A stretch of DNA of 64,000 nt from Balneola sp. EhC07 (GTDB lineage: Bacteria > Bacteroidota > Rhodothermia > Balneolales > Balneolaceae). Shown in pieces: positions 41,990 through 51,918 of the stretch. Made by a program: the position numbers and the translations under genes. The stretch covers positions 310,001-374,000 of the forward strand of contig NZ_LXYG01000017.1 of assembly GCF_001650905.1 (NCBI RefSeq). The letters are read 5' to 3'. The notes under the pieces were generated by a model. It worked only from the letters and a program-made list of their open reading frames with translations. It had not been told where the DNA came from and searched no databases. Within the stretch, counting starts at the first letter, position 1, and every line of letters starts with the position of its first letter.

Positions 41990-42973
41990 CTATAATGTAG
42001 TTTTAACACTTAACTGAACCACACCGCCGGTTTCGCTGTAAGAATTCCGGCTGATGTCAATGATCAGGTCTTTAACAATAAACCCTACACCAAAACCAAC
42101 ACCTGCAAAGTCAAAATTTTCCTTTGTCTTGTTTAGTTCATGTAAATAACGGTTGTAACCCAACCTGACATGAAAGTCTTCCCCAAAATCAAATTTACCT
42201 CCGAAGATCACATGTCTGAAAGCATTATCGAAAAACTCCGGTGATTTTGTCTCACCAACAATGCGCATATCCCAGTCATTAAGTCGGCGTAAAGTAAAGC
42301 TAAGTTCGGCCGGAAAATTTTCAGGCTTTTTTGAAACTCCAACAGAGACATCAAGAGGTAAAGGTTCTCTTACGCCGGCATAAGTAGAAAGCTGTGTTCC
42401 CAAATTTCTTACTGATGCTCCAAAACTAAAATGCTCCTCAATATTTTTATAATAGATACCACCCGACACCGCAAGAGCACTGGATTTATACTGTTCATAA
42501 GAAGAATGGATCAAATCCAGAGCAACACCGCCGCTCCAGTTTGTTGCGATCTTTGTTGCATAACCACCGGAAACAGCAATATCAATGGCGTTAAAATCTC
42601 CTAGCTCATTTCCATCTTTGTCCAGCGTTTTAAAATCTCCATACCCGAGAAACCTGATACCCAACCCAATTTGATTATTCTCATTTATTTGAAAAGTTCC
42701 ATTGGTAAAACCCATCTTGGAATCAGCAAGTAAATTGACAAAAGTAGCAGAAACCTGCCCGTTAACCGAGCCATACAAGTAAGCCGGATTGATGTGAAAT
42801 GAAGAGTAATCTCCCTCAAAAAGCCCGGTATGATTTCCTCCTAAAGCAGATGCATTAGCATTGGGAGTTACATCCAGAAATCTGAATATGGTAGAAACAT
42901 CCGATTGTGCAGATAAAGAAATTCCCCATAAGCAGAAAAGGCTAAGAAATAATAAAGATTTCGATTCTTTCAA
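41990..42973 (-). CDS. porQ: PorQ-like type IX secretion system protein
   Basis: A 327-residue outer-membrane beta-barrel of the PorV/PorQ/OmpP1 type with a signal peptide (ending GISLSAQ), followed by the PorQ-like start FRFLDVTPNANASALGG and HINPAYLYG. PorQ takes part in the attachment step of type IX-exported proteins. Start is TTG. Two sorting-domain cargo proteins are encoded elsewhere in the window (24.5 and 61.5 kb). Two bp separate it from the K+ channel gene. Confidence 0.85.
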   Translation of the reverse strand: MKESKSLLFLSLFCLWGISLSAQSDVSTIFRFLDVTPNANASALGGNHTGLFEGDYSSFHINPAYLYGSVNGQVSATFVNLLADSKMGFTNGTFQINENNQIGLGIRFLGYGDFKTLDKDGNELGDFNAIDIAVSGGYATKIATNWSGGVALDLIHSSYEQYKSSALAVSGGIYYKNIEEHFSFGASVRNLGTQLSTYAGVREPLPLDVSVGVSKKPENFPAELSFTLRRLNDWDMRIVGETKSPEFFDNAFRHVIFGGKFDFGEDFHVRLGYNRYLHELNKTKENFDFAGVGFGVGFIVKDLIIDISRNSYSETGGVVQLSVKTTL

Positions 42974-43072
42974 TTTGAAAATGACAATTAGGTAAAATGT
43001 TTTGTAATATAATCAATTGAATAAGCAAAGCCCGAAAATGGTTATCACAAACATGAATTTTCTCTATAGTTG

Positions 43073-43810
43073 ATGGAAGCACTAAAGCAACTCGGACAAT
43101 ATACCTTACTACTATACCAAGCTTTACGTTCTGTAACTGAATTTAGTACTTATAGAGAGAATCTATTTAATGAGTTCGTAAAAATAGGATATCAGTCAAT
43201 TCCGATCATTATTTTGGTGGGTGTATTTACGGGAGCTGTACTAACGCTTCAAACTGCATATCAATTAGATACTGATCTTTATCCTGCTTACATAGTTGGA
43301 TCTATCGTAGCTCAATCAGTGATTATAGAACTGGCAGCTGTAATTAGTGGGTTGGTTCTGGCCGGAAAAGTGGGAGCAAGAATTTCAACTGAACTCGGCA
43401 CAATGAGGGTAAGTGAGCAAATTGATGCTTTAGAATCCATGGGGTTCAATTCGGTGGCTTTCTTAGTTTTACCTAGAATTTTTGCCGGAGTTTTGATGTT
43501 CCCTGTTTTATATATAATCGCATCAACACTGGGTATTATTGGCGGTGTTGTGGCAGGGGCGGCTGATGGGATTTTACCTGCGGCAGAATTTATGAAAGGC
43601 GGAAGATTATTCTTTTTTCCTGAAGATGTAGTATTCGGAATTTTGAAATCATTTGTTTTCGGTTTTGTAATAACCTCGATCTCCTGTTTTAAGGGATACT
43701 TTGCTTATGGTGGTGCTGAGGGAGTAGGGAATGCTACAACTCAAGCAACAGTTTTAAGTTGTATCTATATTCTTTTAGCAGATTTTGTATTAGCAGCCAT
43801 ACTTTTGTAA
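43073..43810 (+). CDS. mlaE: MlaE-family ABC transporter permease
   Basis: A 245-residue inner-membrane permease of the Mla lipid-transport system, with five or six helices and the family signatures VGVFTGAVLTLQTAYQL, ISTELGTMRVSEQIDALESM and the FGFVITSISCFKGY end motif. It works with the ATPase and MCE protein encoded next to it. Start ATG 43073, preferred to TTG three bases upstream. Divergent from porQ across about 100 bp. Confidence 0.94.
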   Translation: MEALKQLGQYTLLLYQALRSVTEFSTYRENLFNEFVKIGYQSIPIIILVGVFTGAVLTLQTAYQLDTDLYPAYIVGSIVAQSVIIELAAVISGLVLAGKVGARISTELGTMRVSEQIDALESMGFNSVAFLVLPRIFAGVLMFPVLYIIASTLGIIGGVVAGAADGILPAAEFMKGGRLFFFPEDVVFGILKSFVFGFVITSISCFKGYFAYGGAEGVGNATTQATVLSCIYILLADFVLAAILL

Positions 43811-43812
43811 TC

Positions 43813-44553
43813 ATGATAGAAATAAATAATCTCACAAAAAGTTTTGGTAAAAACCTGATCTGGAAAGATGTTTCTTTTCAAATAGAAGACGGAGAAACAT
43901 TGGCTGTAATTGGCAAGTCAGGTTGCGGGAAGTCAGTTCTTTTAAAGCATCTGAATGCGCTTATGTATCCTGATTCCGGTGATGTGATAATAGACGGGCA
44001 ATGTGTGTTCGATCTAAATTACTCCGAACTCAGATTAATGAGGCAAAGGTTTGGAATTTTATTTCAAGGGGGAGCGTTATTCGATTCAATTAATACCTTT
44101 GAAAATATTGCATTTCCATTACGGTATTTCACCAACAAAACAGAAGGTGAGATAAAGAAAGAAGTTGAGGAAGCATTGGATATGGTAAATCTGAAGGAAG
44201 CGGGTAATAAAGCGACTTCAGAATTATCAGGTGGAATGCGTAAAAGGGTAGGTTTAGCAAGAGCAATTATCTTGAAACCAGATTATTTGCTTTATGATGA
44301 ACCCACATCAGGACTGGATCCTCAGACTTCAGAAGAAATTAATGAATTAATTGTAAGTATGGCTGATAGCTTCGATCTTACGTCGATCGTAATTACACAC
44401 GATATGCATAGTGTGTTGTCAATTGCAGAGAAAGTAGCTTTTCTGGATTCACAAAAGTTAAGCTGGTTCGGAAGTATCGATGAAATGAAAAAGAGTGAAC
44501 ATCCGCCACTTGTAGAATTTACAACAGCAAGTGAGTATAAAATAAAGGCATAG
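43813..44553 (+). CDS. mlaF: MlaF-family ABC transporter ATP-binding protein
   Basis: A 246-residue ABC ATPase. Walker A GKSGCGKS, Q-loop RFGILFQGGALFD, ABC signature LSGGMRKR, Walker B YLLYDEPTSGLDP and H-loop IVITHDMHS are all present; the GGALFD segment and LSGGMRKRVGLAR are typical for MlaF. The ATG at 43813 follows the mlaE stop by 2 bp; a longer frame reading back into mlaE is not credible. Confidence 0.95.
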   Translation: MIEINNLTKSFGKNLIWKDVSFQIEDGETLAVIGKSGCGKSVLLKHLNALMYPDSGDVIIDGQCVFDLNYSELRLMRQRFGILFQGGALFDSINTFENIAFPLRYFTNKTEGEIKKEVEEALDMVNLKEAGNKATSELSGGMRKRVGLARAIILKPDYLLYDEPTSGLDPQTSEEINELIVSMADSFDLTSIVITHDMHSVLSIAEKVAFLDSQKLSWFGSIDEMKKSEHPPLVEFTTASEYKIKA

Positions 44554-44556
44554 AAA

Positions 44557-45504
44557 TTGGAAAAATCGAAATTCAATCTAAGTAACGAGATGAAAATCGG
44601 TCTCGTAGTAATTGCAGCAATCATTGTGGCTTTTGTCGGTTTCAGAATCATGAAAGATCAACCGGTGTTTAGACAGTCTAATGTGCTTTACACCACTTTT
44701 GACAGAGTAGATGCGTTACTTCCGGGAAGCGTAGTTCATGTTAAGGGTTTGAAAATAGGGACTGTAAAGGGAATTGAATATCAGGTAGATTCTGATAATA
44801 TGTTGATCACGCTGAATATCACAAGCACAATCCCTATACCTGTTGGCTCTAAAGCTAAGCTTGTATCACCTGAAGTTTTTGGATCTGTTACAGTTGAAAT
44901 TGTGAGATCGAATAGTGCTGAACAGGCTGAATGGGAATCTTTTTTAGAAGGTGTTACTGAGCAAGGATTGATAGATAAATTTTCAGAGAAAGGTGATGAA
45001 GCTATAGACAAGCTCAATGTTTCTTTAACAAGGCTAAACGGATTGATGGGTAAACTTGATTCCTCTCTATACTCTGACAATAGAGATAAAATAGGGAATA
45101 CTCTCAGTAGCTTCGAAAAAACAGGTAAAGATGTTCAACAACTGATTGAAAGACGAAAGAGCGATATTGATTCCATGATCATCAGTATGAGTAATGCGGC
45201 TCAAAATTTCGATGAGCTCTCCGAAGGAAATAAAGCTGAAGTTGATTCTATGCTCACAAGTTTAAAGAATGCCAGTATGGAATTAGAGACACTGAGCAAA
45301 GGGCTGAACAAAACTACTTTGTCATTAAATGATATTCTTGGAAAGATAAATGAAGGAACAGGAACATTTGGGAAGATGGTCAACGATGAGTCGTTGTACA
45401 CCAATTTAGACAGCCTTTCCTTCAATTTGAACGAGTTAGTAAAGAACATTCAGAAGGATCCGAAAAAATATCTCAAGCATATGAGGCTTGTAGAGGTCTT
45501 TTAA
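44557..45504 (+). CDS. mlaD: MlaD/MCE-domain lipid-binding protein
   Basis: A 315-residue protein with one N-terminal membrane anchor (IGLVVIAAIIVAFVGF), an MCE domain at about 40-120 (TFDRVDALLPGSVVHVKGLKIG), and a long helical C-terminal part (about 150-310). It presents lipids to the MlaEF complex from the periplasm. Start is TTG 3 bp after mlaF; an ATG at 44590 just before the membrane helix is an alternative. Orthodox E-F-D gene order. Confidence 0.92.
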   Translation: MEKSKFNLSNEMKIGLVVIAAIIVAFVGFRIMKDQPVFRQSNVLYTTFDRVDALLPGSVVHVKGLKIGTVKGIEYQVDSDNMLITLNITSTIPIPVGSKAKLVSPEVFGSVTVEIVRSNSAEQAEWESFLEGVTEQGLIDKFSEKGDEAIDKLNVSLTRLNGLMGKLDSSLYSDNRDKIGNTLSSFEKTGKDVQQLIERRKSDIDSMIISMSNAAQNFDELSEGNKAEVDSMLTSLKNASMELETLSKGLNKTTLSLNDILGKINEGTGTFGKMVNDESLYTNLDSLSFNLNELVKNIQKDPKKYLKHMRLVEVF

Positions 45505-45548
45505 TGAAGAAAGCTCTTCTTAGACTTTCAATTTCCTGCTTATTCCGT

Positions 45549-45556
45549 TATATTTG
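45549..45556 (+). promoter_or_regulatory. Candidate -7 element of the ppiD-like gene
   Basis: TATATTTG, an exact TAnnTTTG match, 70 bp before the ATG. No clean TTG lies at the correct distance upstream, so confidence is limited. The predicted leader carries a small hairpin, TTGATGC-TTT-GCATCAA (45567-45583), without a T-run. Confidence 0.4.
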
Positions 45557-45626
45557 CAAGCTGTTTTTGATGCTTTGCATCAAGAGATAATCAAAAATTT
45601 AAGAACTGTTTTAGAGGACACCTGCT

Positions 45627-47402
45627 ATGGGTTTAATGGAAACGTTGAGAAACGGTACCAAATATATTGTAATCATACTTATTGTTTCATTTGGTTTGAT
45701 TTGGGTACTGGCTGATGTAGACTTTTTTGGAGCAATGCAAGCCGGACCGAATAACTTGGGTCAAGTAAACGGAGATGACATCTCTCTTCAGGAATATAAT
45801 CAGAGAGTACAGTACTACAATAATTTGTATGTACAACAAACCGGAAACAGTATGACTCCGGAGATCACTGCAATTTATGAGCAGCAAGTTTGGGATGAAC
45901 TTGTGAACTCGCGCTTGATCGAACAGAAAATGGATGAGCTCGGCATTACTGTTACGGATGCAGAACTTTTAGATATGGTGTACGGAGACAATCCGGATCC
46001 TATCATTGTTCAAAACTTCAGCCGTGCAGATGGTACTATTGACAGAGCTGCTATTGATCAGGTATTGACAAATACTGAATTTTCTCAGCAAGCAATTTCT
46101 CTTGATCTGCAATTGCGTCAAAAAAGAAGACAAGAAAAACTAACGAATTATATCGCAGCGGGTGTTCAGGTAACAAACGAGCAGGTTGAACAAGAATATT
46201 TAAAGCAGAATACTTTTGCTGACCTTTCTTATGTACGCTTTCCGTTTGCTGATATCAGTGACGAAGAAATCTCTGTAACAGATGCAGATTTAAAAGACTA
46301 TTACAATGCTAATAAAGAGCAGTACAAAAGAGAAGAAAACTACAGAGCCAGCGTAGTTAAGTTTAGTTATCTACCAACAGCTGATGATACTGCTGCGATC
46401 TTTAAAGAAGTAACAGACCTGAGAAGCAGCTTTGCAGAAGCTGAAAGTGATTCTCTATTCCTAAACAGACGACAATCAACTACTCCATATTCAGCAACCT
46501 TTATTGATAAAGATGATGTGCGTGAAGAGTATAGTGCAGTGTTGGATATTGAGGAAGGCGAAGTTACAGAGCCGTTCTTAAACGCAGGACAGGTAAGCAT
46601 TATCAAAAATGTTGAAGAAAACGGAAATGAGATCAAGTTTGTAGTTTTCTCAAAACAAATTGAAGCACTGCAAGGTACTATCAGAGATGCTAATGAAGAA
46701 GCCAGAGAGTTTCAATACTATGCAGATGAAGAAACAGATTTCGCATCAGAAGCGGAGCGAGTAGACACAGAGATCCAGTCAATTTTTGCAACCAAAGGTA
46801 GCTCTTTTATCTCAGGCTTAGGGAATAGTCAGCAGGTTCTTACATTCTTGGAAAGAGCTGATGAAGGAGATATTTCCAATGTTATCGAGCTTGGTACTGA
46901 TTTTGTAGTAGTTCAGCTTGATGAAAAAACAAAGGAAGGTTACCGCTCATTAGAAGATGTAAAAGCTCAAATTCAAACTCAGGTAAAGCTAGAGAAGAAA
47001 AAAGCTTTGGCGGTAGAAAATGCTAAACAAGCATTGGCTTCAAACCCAACGGTAGAAGCTTTAGCTGCAGCTACCGAAAAAGAAATTATTACCGCTGAAG
47101 GTCTTGCTGAAAGTTCAGCAGTTTTAACCCGTGCAGGCCGTGAGCCCAAAGTAATTGGAGCGATCTTCGAATTGGAAGAAGGAGAAACATCAGGTGTAAT
47201 TGAAGGAAACAGTGCGGCTTATATAGTTAACGTTACTTCTAAACAAACTCCAAGCATTGATAATTTGGATGAAGCAACAAGACAACAAATCAGAACCAGA
47301 CTGGAAGGAGAGATCAACCAGAAGTTTGGCGCTATTTGGTTAGAGCAACTTAAAAAAGAAGCTGAGATCGTTGATAATCGCAGCCGCTTAATTCAAAGCT
47401 GA
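45627..47402 (+). CDS. PpiD/SurA-type periplasmic chaperone
   Basis: A 591-residue protein: membrane anchor at about 13-33 (YIVIILIVSFGLIWVLA), a SurA_N-like chaperone domain (GQVNGDDISLQEYNQRV, to about 200), and parvulin-like regions thereafter (about 225-350 and 380-480), at least one probably inactive. It likely helps outer-membrane proteins fold. Single transcription unit ended by an excellent terminator. Confidence 0.88.
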   Translation: MGLMETLRNGTKYIVIILIVSFGLIWVLADVDFFGAMQAGPNNLGQVNGDDISLQEYNQRVQYYNNLYVQQTGNSMTPEITAIYEQQVWDELVNSRLIEQKMDELGITVTDAELLDMVYGDNPDPIIVQNFSRADGTIDRAAIDQVLTNTEFSQQAISLDLQLRQKRRQEKLTNYIAAGVQVTNEQVEQEYLKQNTFADLSYVRFPFADISDEEISVTDADLKDYYNANKEQYKREENYRASVVKFSYLPTADDTAAIFKEVTDLRSSFAEAESDSLFLNRRQSTTPYSATFIDKDDVREEYSAVLDIEEGEVTEPFLNAGQVSIIKNVEENGNEIKFVVFSKQIEALQGTIRDANEEAREFQYYADEETDFASEAERVDTEIQSIFATKGSSFISGLGNSQQVLTFLERADEGDISNVIELGTDFVVVQLDEKTKEGYRSLEDVKAQIQTQVKLEKKKALAVENAKQALASNPTVEALAAATEKEIITAEGLAESSAVLTRAGREPKVIGAIFELEEGETSGVIEGNSAAYIVNVTSKQTPSIDNLDEATRQQIRTRLEGEINQKFGAIWLEQLKKEAEIVDNRSRLIQS

Positions 47403-47428
47403 TTTTTTAAGAAATTATTTCAGAATTT

Positions 47429-47462
47429 AAAAAGGCGTGAAGATTACTTCTCGCCTTTTTTT
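47429..47462 (+). terminator. Intrinsic terminator after the ppiD-like gene
   Basis: AAAAAGGCGTGAAG (47429-47442) pairs with CTTCTCGCCTTTTT (47447-47460), one mismatch, 4-nt loop, followed by more Ts. It separates the ppiD-like gene from the ribD promoter. Confidence 0.9.
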
Positions 47463-47466
47463 GTTT

Positions 47467-47495
47467 TTGATGCATTCTAACACTCCGTACCTTTA
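47467..47495 (+). promoter_or_regulatory. Promoter directly in front of ribD
   Basis: TTG at 47467-47469, an 18-bp spacer and TACCTTTA at 47488-47495 (one base from TAnnTTTG), only 3 bp before the ribD ATG. There is no room for an FMN riboswitch between this and the gene. Confidence 0.5.
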
Positions 47496-47498
47496 AAT

Positions 47499-48623
47499 AT
47501 GGCAACTCTGCAAGAAATACATGAATTCTGGATGAAAGAAGCTTTAGAACTGGCTTCAGAAGGGAAGGGGAATGTTTCTCCAAATCCAATGGTAGGGTGT
47601 ATAATCATTGATGGTGACGGAAATAAAATTGGTCAGGGATATCACAAAAAGTTTGGTGAAGCCCATGCGGAAGTAAATGCCATTGCATCGGTAAAAGATA
47701 AGAGAAAGCTCAATGGCGCCACTGTTTATGTTACTTTAGAGCCATGCTCACATACAGGGAAAACGCCTCCATGTGCTGACATGCTTACTGAATATCCGCT
47801 CAAAAAAGTAGTTGTTGCAATGAAGGATCCTAATCCGAAAGTGAACGGATCAGGAATACGAATTTTGAAAAATGCGGAGATTGAAGTAGAAGTTGGCGTT
47901 CTTGAAAAAGAAGCAGAACAATTAAATGAGTTTTTTATCCACCATCAAAACTTTGGAAGACCATTTATCACTCTCAAAATTGCGCAAACAGTGGATGGGT
48001 TTTTAGCCGCTGCTGATGGAGACTCTCAATGGATCTCGGGCAAGCAATCCAGAAAGAAAGTTCACGAGTGGAGAGCAGAATACGACGCTGTGATGGTTGG
48101 AAGAACAACTGCAATGGCAGACAATCCCGGTTTAACAGTTCGTCATGTTAAAGGAAGGCAACCAAAGCGTATAGTTATTGACGGGCCATTTGAATTGCCC
48201 CGATCTTTAAATCTGTTTTCTGATAAGCATGAAAAAAAGACTATTATTTTAACCTGGAATAAAGAAGCGTCACAGGACGAAGCCGACCCAATGCTAAAAG
48301 TTCTGGCACAGAATTATTTTCGGGGTGAGATCATTCAAACTCCAAAACTCGACGGTCATGTTGACCTTAGAGAGGCTTTTAAGATGCTAGGCCAAAAAGG
48401 CATTTCTTCTATTTTGGTAGAGGGTGGTCAGCAGTTATCTTCAGCTCTGATTAAGCAGGGATTGGTAGATAAACTTTGTGTGTTTATAGCACCAAAATTA
48501 CTAGGAGCCGGAACCAGATCTGTGTTGAATATTGGAATCAATAAAATGAATGAAATAGCAGAACTGAAAGAGGTTGGTTGGGAAAAAGTAGGTGATGATA
48601 TGTTATTAACCGGATATTTTTAG
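47499..48623 (+). CDS. ribD: Bifunctional riboflavin biosynthesis deaminase/reductase
   Basis: A 374-residue bifunctional enzyme for steps 2 and 3 of riboflavin synthesis. N-terminal deaminase (about 1-145) with zinc motifs GEAHAEVNAI and EPCSHTGKTPPC; C-terminal reductase (about 150-370) with ITLKIAQTVDG and VEGGQQLSSAL. The promoter lies so close to this ATG that an internal start at the next ATG (47532, MKEALELASEGKG) remains possible. Followed by ribE after 4 bp. Confidence 0.96.
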   Translation: MATLQEIHEFWMKEALELASEGKGNVSPNPMVGCIIIDGDGNKIGQGYHKKFGEAHAEVNAIASVKDKRKLNGATVYVTLEPCSHTGKTPPCADMLTEYPLKKVVVAMKDPNPKVNGSGIRILKNAEIEVEVGVLEKEAEQLNEFFIHHQNFGRPFITLKIAQTVDGFLAAADGDSQWISGKQSRKKVHEWRAEYDAVMVGRTTAMADNPGLTVRHVKGRQPKRIVIDGPFELPRSLNLFSDKHEKKTIILTWNKEASQDEADPMLKVLAQNYFRGEIIQTPKLDGHVDLREAFKMLGQKGISSILVEGGQQLSSALIKQGLVDKLCVFIAPKLLGAGTRSVLNIGINKMNEIAELKEVGWEKVGDDMLLTGYF

Positions 48624-48627
48624 AATT

Positions 48628-49233
48628 ATGTTCACAGGAATTATACAAGAAGTAGGAACCATAAGATCTGCTGAAAGTCTGAATGGCGGAGGAATGGAAT
48701 TTACCATCGAATGCAGTTTTTCAGAGACCTGTCATGAGGATGAAAGCATTTCCATAAACGGGGCTTGCCACACTGTTACGGCGTTTGACGACAAAACTTT
48801 TACCGTGCAAAGCGTGGAAGAAACATTGAGGAAAACTTCAATGGGAGAATTAACGGAAGGATCATTGGTTAACCTTGAACGCTCACTTACTTTACAAAAA
48901 GGAATTGAAGGTCATTTGGTTCAGGGGCATGTGGATACAGTTGGAACTATTAAAAAAATCGAAAAGGAAGAAACAGGCTGGCTGATTACGGTTGAATACC
49001 CTGAGGAAAATCAAAATATGATCGTAGGGCGTGGAAGTATTACGATGGAAGGAATCAGCCTTACAATTGCCAGAGAGAAAGCGAATGAATTCACCGTTGC
49101 GATTATTCCATACACTTGGGAGCATACCAATCTTAAAAACAAGAGATCGGGCGACAAGCTAAATCTGGAATTTGATATTATTGGAAAATACGTGGTAAAG
49201 TATTTGGCGTCTATCGGACGGGATTCAATCTGA
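48628..49233 (+). CDS. ribE: Riboflavin synthase subunit alpha
   Basis: A 201-residue riboflavin synthase joining two lumazine molecules to give riboflavin. Two lumazine-binding barrel repeats begin with MFTGIIQEVGTI and EGHLVQGHVDTVGTI, each with its conserved core (SINGACHTVT and TMEGISLTIA). It follows ribD by 4 bp. The other riboflavin genes (ribA/B, ribH) are not in the window. Convergent with lptD with 3 bp between. Confidence 0.97.
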   Translation: MFTGIIQEVGTIRSAESLNGGGMEFTIECSFSETCHEDESISINGACHTVTAFDDKTFTVQSVEETLRKTSMGELTEGSLVNLERSLTLQKGIEGHLVQGHVDTVGTIKKIEKEETGWLITVEYPEENQNMIVGRGSITMEGISLTIAREKANEFTVAIIPYTWEHTNLKNKRSGDKLNLEFDIIGKYVVKYLASIGRDSI

Positions 49234-49236
49234 TCA

Positions 49237-51906
49237 TTAGTACCTGTTATAGCCTCTTCCAGTAGGCGAAGAACTTCTCTCCAGATTTTTCAGGATCGGT
49301 AATTTTTGGAACAAGCTTTGTACCTGAGCACTGTTTAGTGTTAGCTTAAAAAAGTAGTACTGATTTTCTCCAAAAGGATTGATCTGAAAAGTCAGATCCC
49401 AACATTCCAGATTACGGGTTAAACCAAATTGTGAGGGAGTTAGTTTTTCCTGAATAAAGTCATACCCTATCCTTGTATTAAAGCGCCACTTTGGGGTGAG
49501 TTTGAACGAAATGTTATCTGCATTTAATACGGCAGATCTGGTCGGGCTTTGATCGAATCTATACTGCCAGCGATAACTGAATTTAAGCGAGAAGCTCCAG
49601 GGAGAATTCAGAGGTGCTACCGGCTCTTCATTAAAGTGAGTATCTATTGGAGAGAACCTGCTTTGATCATACGGATCATAAGTTCTTCTGTAAATTGGAG
49701 TATATGCTTCAGGGCCATTTTTTCCGCCCCGGAAGGAATAACTTGCGGAAACATTAAAATTCTGAAGTTGGGCTATTTTTTCCCCGCTGTTAATAAGAAA
49801 ACGATCAATTTCTCTTCCTGAACTGTCAACCTGATATAAAGAAAAATTAGCCCCGGCTGTCAACCGTATTCCTTTCAATGCATTGGAAGAAAGAGAAGTG
49901 TTTATATCACTAAAGTTTAAGCTGTCGGCGGCAAAATTATAGGAAGCACTGGCGCTTAAATTATCAATTAATTTTAGTTTTCTTTCATGCACTTCTCCGG
50001 TCGTGTCTCTGCTTACGATCTTGGTTTCAAAAGAATTGCTGATAGAGAAGGTGATCGCCTGCTGTTCTCCGGCCCCGGGACCACCGAGTATTTCATTTGA
50101 AAATATTGAGTAACGTCGAAAATTATTACCGGTAGTATCAGTTTGGACACTGCGATAAAATCCCCAACTTTCATCGCTGAAATCAGGACGATAATTATAA
50201 GAAAGGTTAGGAGTCACTGTATGCCTGAATCCTTCCAGTTTCCCGATCTTCTGATTTGATACGCCATAAAAAGTGGTTGAAAAGGACAATCCCAGATTGA
50301 AATCACGAGCAGATGTAAAGCCACGAACTATTTCAGTTTTAACAGGGTTTGGGTCTGATGTTGAGTCAGGGCTGAAATATTGCCGGGTAGAAGTTGGATA
50401 CCAGTATTCATTGAAGTTTGCACTGGCAGAAAGATTTAGAAAAGGGCTTGAGAGCAATCTGCTTATCCCGACGCTTGCCGTTTGTCGGAAACCATATTTA
50501 AAATGATCTTCATCACCCGTTGCTTCTTCATATTTAGAGGGATCAAATAGAGCGTCTATGAAAGTTACTTCAGCAGAATCACCATCAATTGGTGCGTAAC
50601 TGAATCTGGAATTAAAGGTGTTCCTGTAGTTTAAGGTTACGTTATTGTACCATTTTGAATCGTTGCTTACTTCTCCTTTGAATGGTGTAATAGTTGCAAG
50701 AGAAAAAGTACTATTTGGTCCGGTTAATGTGGTTGTATTATTGTTGAAATTCTGAGCAAGCTGAGAGTTAATACTAAAGTTAAAATCATTTTCAGGATGT
50801 CTGTAAGTATAAGCTAACTTAGAAGTAGAGGTTGTAGTAGCATTGTCATCAATATCATAAGAGTTTAGCTTGTAGAAGTCTTGAGTACGTAAATTTATTC
50901 CGGCATTGATAGTGGAATAAGGTGAAAAATCCTGATTATGGTTGATCACTAATGATTTTTGGACAGTCCGTGTAAAATCTGGATCTGTTTCTTCTAAACC
51001 TTGATCCCGGGAATACCCTATTTGCACATTGCCGGAAAACTTATCTCTTTTGCGGTATTGAAAATTACTATTCGCGAAAAAAGTACCCGAAGTGTATACA
51101 TCACTGCTGACCTGAGCAGTAAAGTAATCGTTGAAGTATTGAAACCAACCTAAATTCTGCAATCCTAATCCACGTGAAGACTGAGCGTCAAAAGCATATG
51201 TAGGAGTTAAAAGACCGGATCGCCTCTTTTCAAAAGAAGACGGCACATAACCAAAAGGGAAGACAATTGGATAAGGAATATCAAGAATATAAAGCCTTGC
51301 ATTGGCAAAGAATACTTCCTCCTGATCCACAACTTTCATTTTTTTAGCCTTTATATAGTAATACAAATAATCAGGCGGACAGGTAGAGTAAATACCGTCT
51401 TCAATAAAAACTTCGTCCTGATTTACATTCTTTACTTTAGAACCGATCAGGTAACCATCGGGGACCTGAATTTTGGCTTCTTCAAATTTCCCTCGCTGAG
51501 TTTTATAGTTAAATAAAATCCGTGTGCTTTTGATCTCATCAGTTTCTCTTTTTAATACAGGATAAGATAGAGTATCGGTTTGAGATTCAGCTTTGGCTTC
51601 CACCTGATTTTTCTGAATATCCATTTCTATTTTACCGGCAGTGAGTTCTCCGGCAGAATGAGAAACTTTTGCCTGACCAAAAAGGAAGGCCTTGCGACCA
51701 TCTTTTAAATTTATAACTAAGGAGTCGCTCGACTGAAATTCAACTGCATCTTTTACATTGCTTTTCTTAACGGCAGGGCTTTTTTGATTTGCAGAAGAAG
51801 TTGAATCAGATTTAGTTTGAGCAATCGAAAATGTTGAAATACACAAAACTATTACACAAGCAAAGAGCAAGCGGGCACATGCATGTACGTAGTTTTTGAG
51901 ATCCAT
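49237..51906 (-). CDS. lptD: LPS-assembly protein LptD-like
   Basis: An 889-residue outer-membrane protein that inserts lipopolysaccharide into the outer leaflet. Signal peptide (ending TFSIAQ), OstA/LptA-like beta-jellyroll at about 55-200 (GRKAFLFGQAKVSH), then a large LptD barrel, with YILDIPYPIVFPFGYVPSSF and RRSGLLTPTY in the family's conserved junction. The conserved Cys pairs of E. coli LptD are not present; only one Cys is visible in the junction (YSTCPPDY). Usual for Bacteroidota. Ends 3 bp from ribE on the other strand. Confidence 0.9.
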   Translation of the reverse strand: MDLKNYVHACARLLFACVIVLCISTFSIAQTKSDSTSSANQKSPAVKKSNVKDAVEFQSSDSLVINLKDGRKAFLFGQAKVSHSAGELTAGKIEMDIQKNQVEAKAESQTDTLSYPVLKRETDEIKSTRILFNYKTQRGKFEEAKIQVPDGYLIGSKVKNVNQDEVFIEDGIYSTCPPDYLYYYIKAKKMKVVDQEEVFFANARLYILDIPYPIVFPFGYVPSSFEKRRSGLLTPTYAFDAQSSRGLGLQNLGWFQYFNDYFTAQVSSDVYTSGTFFANSNFQYRKRDKFSGNVQIGYSRDQGLEETDPDFTRTVQKSLVINHNQDFSPYSTINAGINLRTQDFYKLNSYDIDDNATTTSTSKLAYTYRHPENDFNFSINSQLAQNFNNNTTTLTGPNSTFSLATITPFKGEVSNDSKWYNNVTLNYRNTFNSRFSYAPIDGDSAEVTFIDALFDPSKYEEATGDEDHFKYGFRQTASVGISRLLSSPFLNLSASANFNEYWYPTSTRQYFSPDSTSDPNPVKTEIVRGFTSARDFNLGLSFSTTFYGVSNQKIGKLEGFRHTVTPNLSYNYRPDFSDESWGFYRSVQTDTTGNNFRRYSIFSNEILGGPGAGEQQAITFSISNSFETKIVSRDTTGEVHERKLKLIDNLSASASYNFAADSLNFSDINTSLSSNALKGIRLTAGANFSLYQVDSSGREIDRFLINSGEKIAQLQNFNVSASYSFRGGKNGPEAYTPIYRRTYDPYDQSRFSPIDTHFNEEPVAPLNSPWSFSLKFSYRWQYRFDQSPTRSAVLNADNISFKLTPKWRFNTRIGYDFIQEKLTPSQFGLTRNLECWDLTFQINPFGENQYYFFKLTLNSAQVQSLFQKLPILKNLERSSSPTGRGYNRY

Positions 51907-51918
51907 TAAAAGCGTTTT

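Noticed and set aside
45567-45583. Small hairpin TTGATGC-TTT-GCATCAA as a terminator
   Set aside because: No T-run on either strand and it lies downstream of a good -7 element, so it is just a leader hairpin.
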